DNA from: an uncultured Paracoccaceae bacterium
GTDB lineage: Bacteria > Pseudomonadota > Alphaproteobacteria > Rhodobacterales > Rhodobacteraceae
NCBI GenBank assembly: GCA_947500135.1
Contig: CANMQX010000004.1
Span: 124,001-188,000, forward strand
Length of the DNA stretch: 64,000 nucleotides
Direction of reading: 5' to 3'
The notes below the pieces were generated by a model. That model had not been told where the DNA came from and ran no database searches. It saw only the letters and a list, made by a program, of their open reading frames with translations. The position numbers and the translations under genes were made by a program. Below, piece after piece: positions 61,136 through 64,000 of this stretch (the stretch's first letter is position 1; each line of letters begins with the position of its first letter).

Positions 61136-62422
61136 CTACTCCTGCAGCCCTTCCTCGCGCAGCAGGTCATCGGCGCTTTCGGTGTCGCGTTCGGCGGTCA
61201 CGATCCGTTCAAGTGCTTCATCCTCGCTGGCATCTACCGGGTCGACGCGCGTGGTCTCGCGTGGTGGGATTGATGGGCCGGATGTGTCGCGGGTCAGGGT
61301 GATAGCCTGGGTGGCGTCGGGAATGATGACCCCCGCACCCTGGATGGACAGCTTCACCTGGCGCAGCGCCTCGCCTTTGGCGCGCACGATGGATGTTTCG
61401 TTTTGGTCGACCCAGCCGGTGACGACCAGCTCAATTCCTGCGGGATGCAAGGTTTCGATCCAGGTCTGTGCAGCTGGTTCGGACAGTATGAAAGGCAGCT
61501 TTTGCACTGTGTCTTCGACCAGTTGGCGGGTGGCCTGCAGATCGGCACTGCGTTCCACCATGACCGAAAACATGAACCGCCGTTCCGCATTTTGACTGTA
61601 ATTGATGATCCTGCTTTTGAAGACGGTCGCGTTGGGGATACGAATGTGATTGCCATCAAAGGAGAGCAGGATCGTGGCCCGGCTGGTCAGTCGGATGACT
61701 TTGCCGGTATCACCGTTAATCTCAACCGTGTCGTTGGGCCGAAACGGTTGGCGGAACGATAGCATGACCGATGCGATGAAGTTTTCGACTGTGTCACGCA
61801 CGGCAAAACCCAAGGCCAGACCGATGATGCCTGCGGCCCCCAGAATCGTGCTGAGCAGGGCGGTCGCGTTCAGGATATCGAGTGCGATCACGATGCCGAG
61901 GATGACGAATGTGATCCGCAGCAACTGCCGATAGATTTCGGCCACAAACGCATTGGGTGCCAGTCTTTCCCAAGGTTGGCGCGACCGTGCGATGGCAAAA
62001 CCGATCAAGACGACAAGGGTGAAGACTAATGCCGCGATCAGGGCCAGCGGCAGGAATACGATCACCTGGTCAATCCGGGTGCGGAACCTGTCAAAAGCCG
62101 GGTTCAGTCGGTCGCCGATATCGGCTGTTTCGGTCACGTTATTCTTGACGGCGACTACCCCTTCGATCCGAGTGGCGAGCGGTTCAAGCGCCAGCGCCTC
62201 CACGGCAGAGGTGGTTGTGCCCCGCAAGCTGACGATCCCCTCACTGACTGTCACGGTGACATCATCGTAATTGCCCAACTCGGCCAGGATTTCGCGCATC
62301 CGGTTTGCGATGGCCGCATCTTGCTGGGCCGAGTTTTCGGTGGTGATCGTGCCTGTTGCCTCTTGGGCAGCCGCAGGCAGGGCCAGCGTCAATAACAAAC
62401 AGATAGCGAGCAAAATGCGCAT
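61136..62422 (-). CDS. BON-domain mechanosensitive channel (MscS family)
   Basis: A 428-residue membrane protein. A signal peptide (MRILLAICLLLTLALPAAAQ) precedes a BON domain (residues ~30-100, 'VTVTVSEGIVSLRGTTTSAVEALALEPLATRIEGVVAVKNNV'). Three membrane helices follow, then the MscS pore helix and beta domain: 'GAAGIIGLALGFAVRDTVENFIASVMLSFRQPFRPNDTVEI...GKVIRLTSRAT.L...DG..I.IPNA.V'. It should open under osmotic downshock to release solutes. The C-terminal ~60 residues are acidic and low-complexity. It is a core gene just beyond the tRNA. Confidence 0.92.
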   Translation of the reverse strand: MRILLAICLLLTLALPAAAQEATGTITTENSAQQDAAIANRMREILAELGNYDDVTVTVSEGIVSLRGTTTSAVEALALEPLATRIEGVVAVKNNVTETADIGDRLNPAFDRFRTRIDQVIVFLPLALIAALVFTLVVLIGFAIARSRQPWERLAPNAFVAEIYRQLLRITFVILGIVIALDILNATALLSTILGAAGIIGLALGFAVRDTVENFIASVMLSFRQPFRPNDTVEINGDTGKVIRLTSRATILLSFDGNHIRIPNATVFKSRIINYSQNAERRFMFSVMVERSADLQATRQLVEDTVQKLPFILSEPAAQTWIETLHPAGIELVVTGWVDQNETSIVRAKGEALRQVKLSIQGAGVIIPDATQAITLTRDTSGPSIPPRETTRVDPVDASEDEALERIVTAERDTESADDLLREEGLQE

Positions 62423-62487
62423 GAAGAATGATCCGGTCAGGCTTTGCCTGACCCTATTGCGTTGGCGCGCGCGCGAAAACCCTTTTG

Positions 62488-63321
62488 TCAGACCCGCAGG
62501 GGGTCAGCCTTGGCCAGGGCATCAAACCCCATCAGGCTGGCGATCAGGGCATCCATCTGATCAAGCGGGATCATGTTTGGCCCGTCAGAGGGGGCGTTAT
62601 CGGGGTCTTCATGCGTTTCGATGAACACCGCCGCGATCCCAAGAGAGACGGCAGCGCGTGCCATCACGGGCGCAAATTCGCGCTGACCGCCGGATGATCC
62701 GCCTTGCCCGCCAGGCTGTTGCACCGAATGGGTGGCATCCATCACAACCGGATAACCTGTGCGCGCCATGGTGGGCAGGGACCGCATATCAGCAACCAGC
62801 GTGTTATAGCCAAATGATGCCCCGCGTTCGGTCAGTAGGATCTTTTTATTGCCAGTGCTTTCGACCTTGGCGACCACGTTGACCATATCCCATGGGGCCA
62901 GGAACTGCCCCTTTTTGATGTTGATCACGGCACCCGTCTGGCCTGCCGCCAGCAAAAGATCGGTCTGGCGGCACAAAAAGGCGGGTATTTGCAGGATGTC
63001 ACAGACCTCTGCCACCGGGGCGCAGTGTTCGGCGGTATGCACATCGGTCACGGTGGGGCAGCCGACCTTGTCTTTGACGGCTTGCATGATCTGCATGCCA
63101 TCGGACAAACCTGCGCCGCGCTTGCCGCTGACAGAGGTGCGGTTGGCCTTGTCAAAGCTGCCTTTGAACACGAATTGTGCGCCATGGGCGGCACAAACCT
63201 TCGACATTTGACCGGCTATCATCAAGGCGTGATCTTCGGTTTCCAACTGGCAGGGACCGGCGATGACCAAAAGCGGACGGTCATTGCTGACGGTCAACTG
63301 CCCAATTTTGACATCGTGCAT
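62488..63321 (-). CDS. kdsA: 3-deoxy-8-phosphooctulonate synthase (KDO-8-P synthase)
   Basis: A 277-residue TIM-barrel aldolase: VIAGPCQLETEDHALMIAG (PEP binding), FKGSFDKANRTSVSGKRGAG, TDVHTAEHC, IPAFLCRQTDLL and 'FIETHEDPDNAPSDGPNMI' are diagnostic. It makes KDO-8-P from PEP and arabinose-5-P for lipopolysaccharide core or KDO-containing capsule. Its start overlaps the stop of the KpsE-like gene (TGATG), which suggests the KDO feeds capsule or surface-polysaccharide export. Confidence 0.96.
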   Translation of the reverse strand: MHDVKIGQLTVSNDRPLLVIAGPCQLETEDHALMIAGQMSKVCAAHGAQFVFKGSFDKANRTSVSGKRGAGLSDGMQIMQAVKDKVGCPTVTDVHTAEHCAPVAEVCDILQIPAFLCRQTDLLLAAGQTGAVINIKKGQFLAPWDMVNVVAKVESTGNKKILLTERGASFGYNTLVADMRSLPTMARTGYPVVMDATHSVQQPGGQGGSSGGQREFAPVMARAAVSLGIAAVFIETHEDPDNAPSDGPNMIPLDQMDALIASLMGFDALAKADPLRV

Positions 63322-64000
63322 CAGGAACTGACCTGTTCGCGCAGGATGGCGGCCGTAAGTGAAATCATCAGATAAATCCCCGAGAAGATGAGAAAAGCCA
63401 AGATCGTGTTTTCAAACGCGCGCGGATATGTCGCCTGATCCGGGGCGATGGGCCGCACACTTTGCGACAGGTAGCGGACTTGCCTGTTGGCTTCAATACG
63501 GGCTGTTTCCATTTGGGTCAGGGCCTGCTGCACCAGCACTGTGCGAAAGGCGTAGTCTTCTTCGGCGGTGCGCAATTCAGTGTTACGGGCGGCCAGCGAT
63601 GTCCCTGATCCGTTGCCAGATGTCATGTCCGTGCGCAGTTGGGCGGCCAATTCATCAATATTGGCGATCTGGTCGCGCAGGCTTTGGACCTGTAATTCGC
63701 TGGGGCGGGCGACATTCAGCCGCGATTGCAGGATCAGGTTAAGTCGCTGACGCTCTGTCTCTAACGATGCAATCTGCGCCATCTGTGCAGAGGTTTCAGC
63801 AGCGACGTCAATCTGCTGAAAATCCTGCTGGATGCGCAACAGCTCTGCCAGCGCCTCGGCCCGTTGGCGTTCGGCAACCTCGTAGCTTTCGCGCGCCCCG
63901 CTCATCTGGTCAGCGCGCAGCCGACTGGTCAGTTGATCCACCTGTTCTTCTGCGTAACTGATAAGGGCTTGCGAAAACTCGGCACTTTTCTGCGGATCGG
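63321..64000 (-). CDS. KpsE/Wzz-like polysaccharide export inner-membrane protein (partial)
   Basis: The C-terminal ~226 residues of a chain-length/export protein; the 5' end lies outside the window. The frame is open to position 64000 ('DPQKSAEFSQALISYAEEQVDQLTSRL'). It contains long coiled coils (SYEVAERQRAEALAELLRIQ and the stretch after LRDQIANIDELAAQL), then a C-terminal membrane helix (residues 'FENTILAFLIFSGIYLMISLTAAI') preceded by 'RPIAPDQATYPRAFEN', a Pro-rich segment typical of KpsE/Wzz proteins. It probably helps export capsule through an ABC transporter. Coupled to kdsA. Confidence 0.82.
   Translation of the reverse strand, partial: DPQKSAEFSQALISYAEEQVDQLTSRLRADQMSGARESYEVAERQRAEALAELLRIQQDFQQIDVAAETSAQMAQIASLETERQRLNLILQSRLNVARPSELQVQSLRDQIANIDELAAQLRTDMTSGNGSGTSLAARNTELRTAEEDYAFRTVLVQQALTQMETARIEANRQVRYLSQSVRPIAPDQATYPRAFENTILAFLIFSGIYLMISLTAAILREQVSS

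Overview
The window comes from an alphaproteobacterium of the Rhodobacterales (Roseobacter-group) type. The evidence is a core gene order of miaB-phoH-ybeY-corC-lnt-metK-trmB-aroA-cmk, a SAM/SAH riboswitch directly in front of metK (a class known from Rhodobacterales), an irr regulator divergent from fabA, and several GC-rich interspersed repeats. It splits into a conserved left part (1-22.3 kb), a long accessory region (about 22.3-61.0 kb) and a short conserved right end (61.0-64.0 kb).

Left core. 1-5 kb holds a haloacid dehalogenase / alpha-beta hydrolase / dehydratase operon, an FKBP isomerase, a ClpP-like lipoprotein, and a divergent tonB-like / tetR-like pair with a perfect palindrome between them. 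5.9-9.1 kb holds fabI, fabB and fabA (fatty acid synthesis), with a small acetyltransferase-like gene on the opposite strand between fabA and fabB, then irr. 9.7-12 kb holds a membrane protein, a degenerate REP-associated transposase flanked by inverted REP palindromes, and a glycosyltransferase-like gene. 12-22.3 kb is the housekeeping run for tRNA and rRNA modification, lipoprotein acylation, SAM synthesis, the shikimate pathway and CMP kinase.

Accessory region. It opens with a graveyard of IS3, EAL-domain and serine-recombinase fragments (22.3-24.1 kb). The most striking content is 24.2-43.1 kb. A six-gene rightward operon encodes an HSP70/actin-fold ATPase, two proteins of unknown function, a transpeptidase with all three penicillin-binding motifs, a giant FtsW/RodA-type (SEDS) polymerase-like membrane protein, and a membrane coiled-coil protein. 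A divergent arm carries a GTPase-like P-loop protein, a large soluble protein and one more unknown. This looks like a self-contained peptidoglycan-synthase-like machine wired to two nucleotide-driven proteins and carried on mobile DNA. I do not recognise it as a described system. It is bounded on the right by IS5 and IS3 remnants (43.1-43.7 kb). Next comes a phage/defence block (43.7-51.7 kb): a PD-(D/E)XK-like protein, XRE regulator, ParB-methyltransferase fusion, DUF5681, terminase large subunit, cytosine methyltransferase, Vsr and a convergent MvaI/BcnI-type endonuclease. Assorted cargo follows (51.9-58 kb), including tandem ABM domains with a LysR regulator and a PIN / ImmA-IrrE pair. The region ends in a DUF3489-DUF2924-serine recombinase module beside tRNA-Gln.

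Right core. tRNA-Gln(TTG), a BON-MscS channel, kdsA and the start of a KpsE-like capsule export gene, all on the minus strand.

All family calls were made by reading translations by eye. No database search was run.
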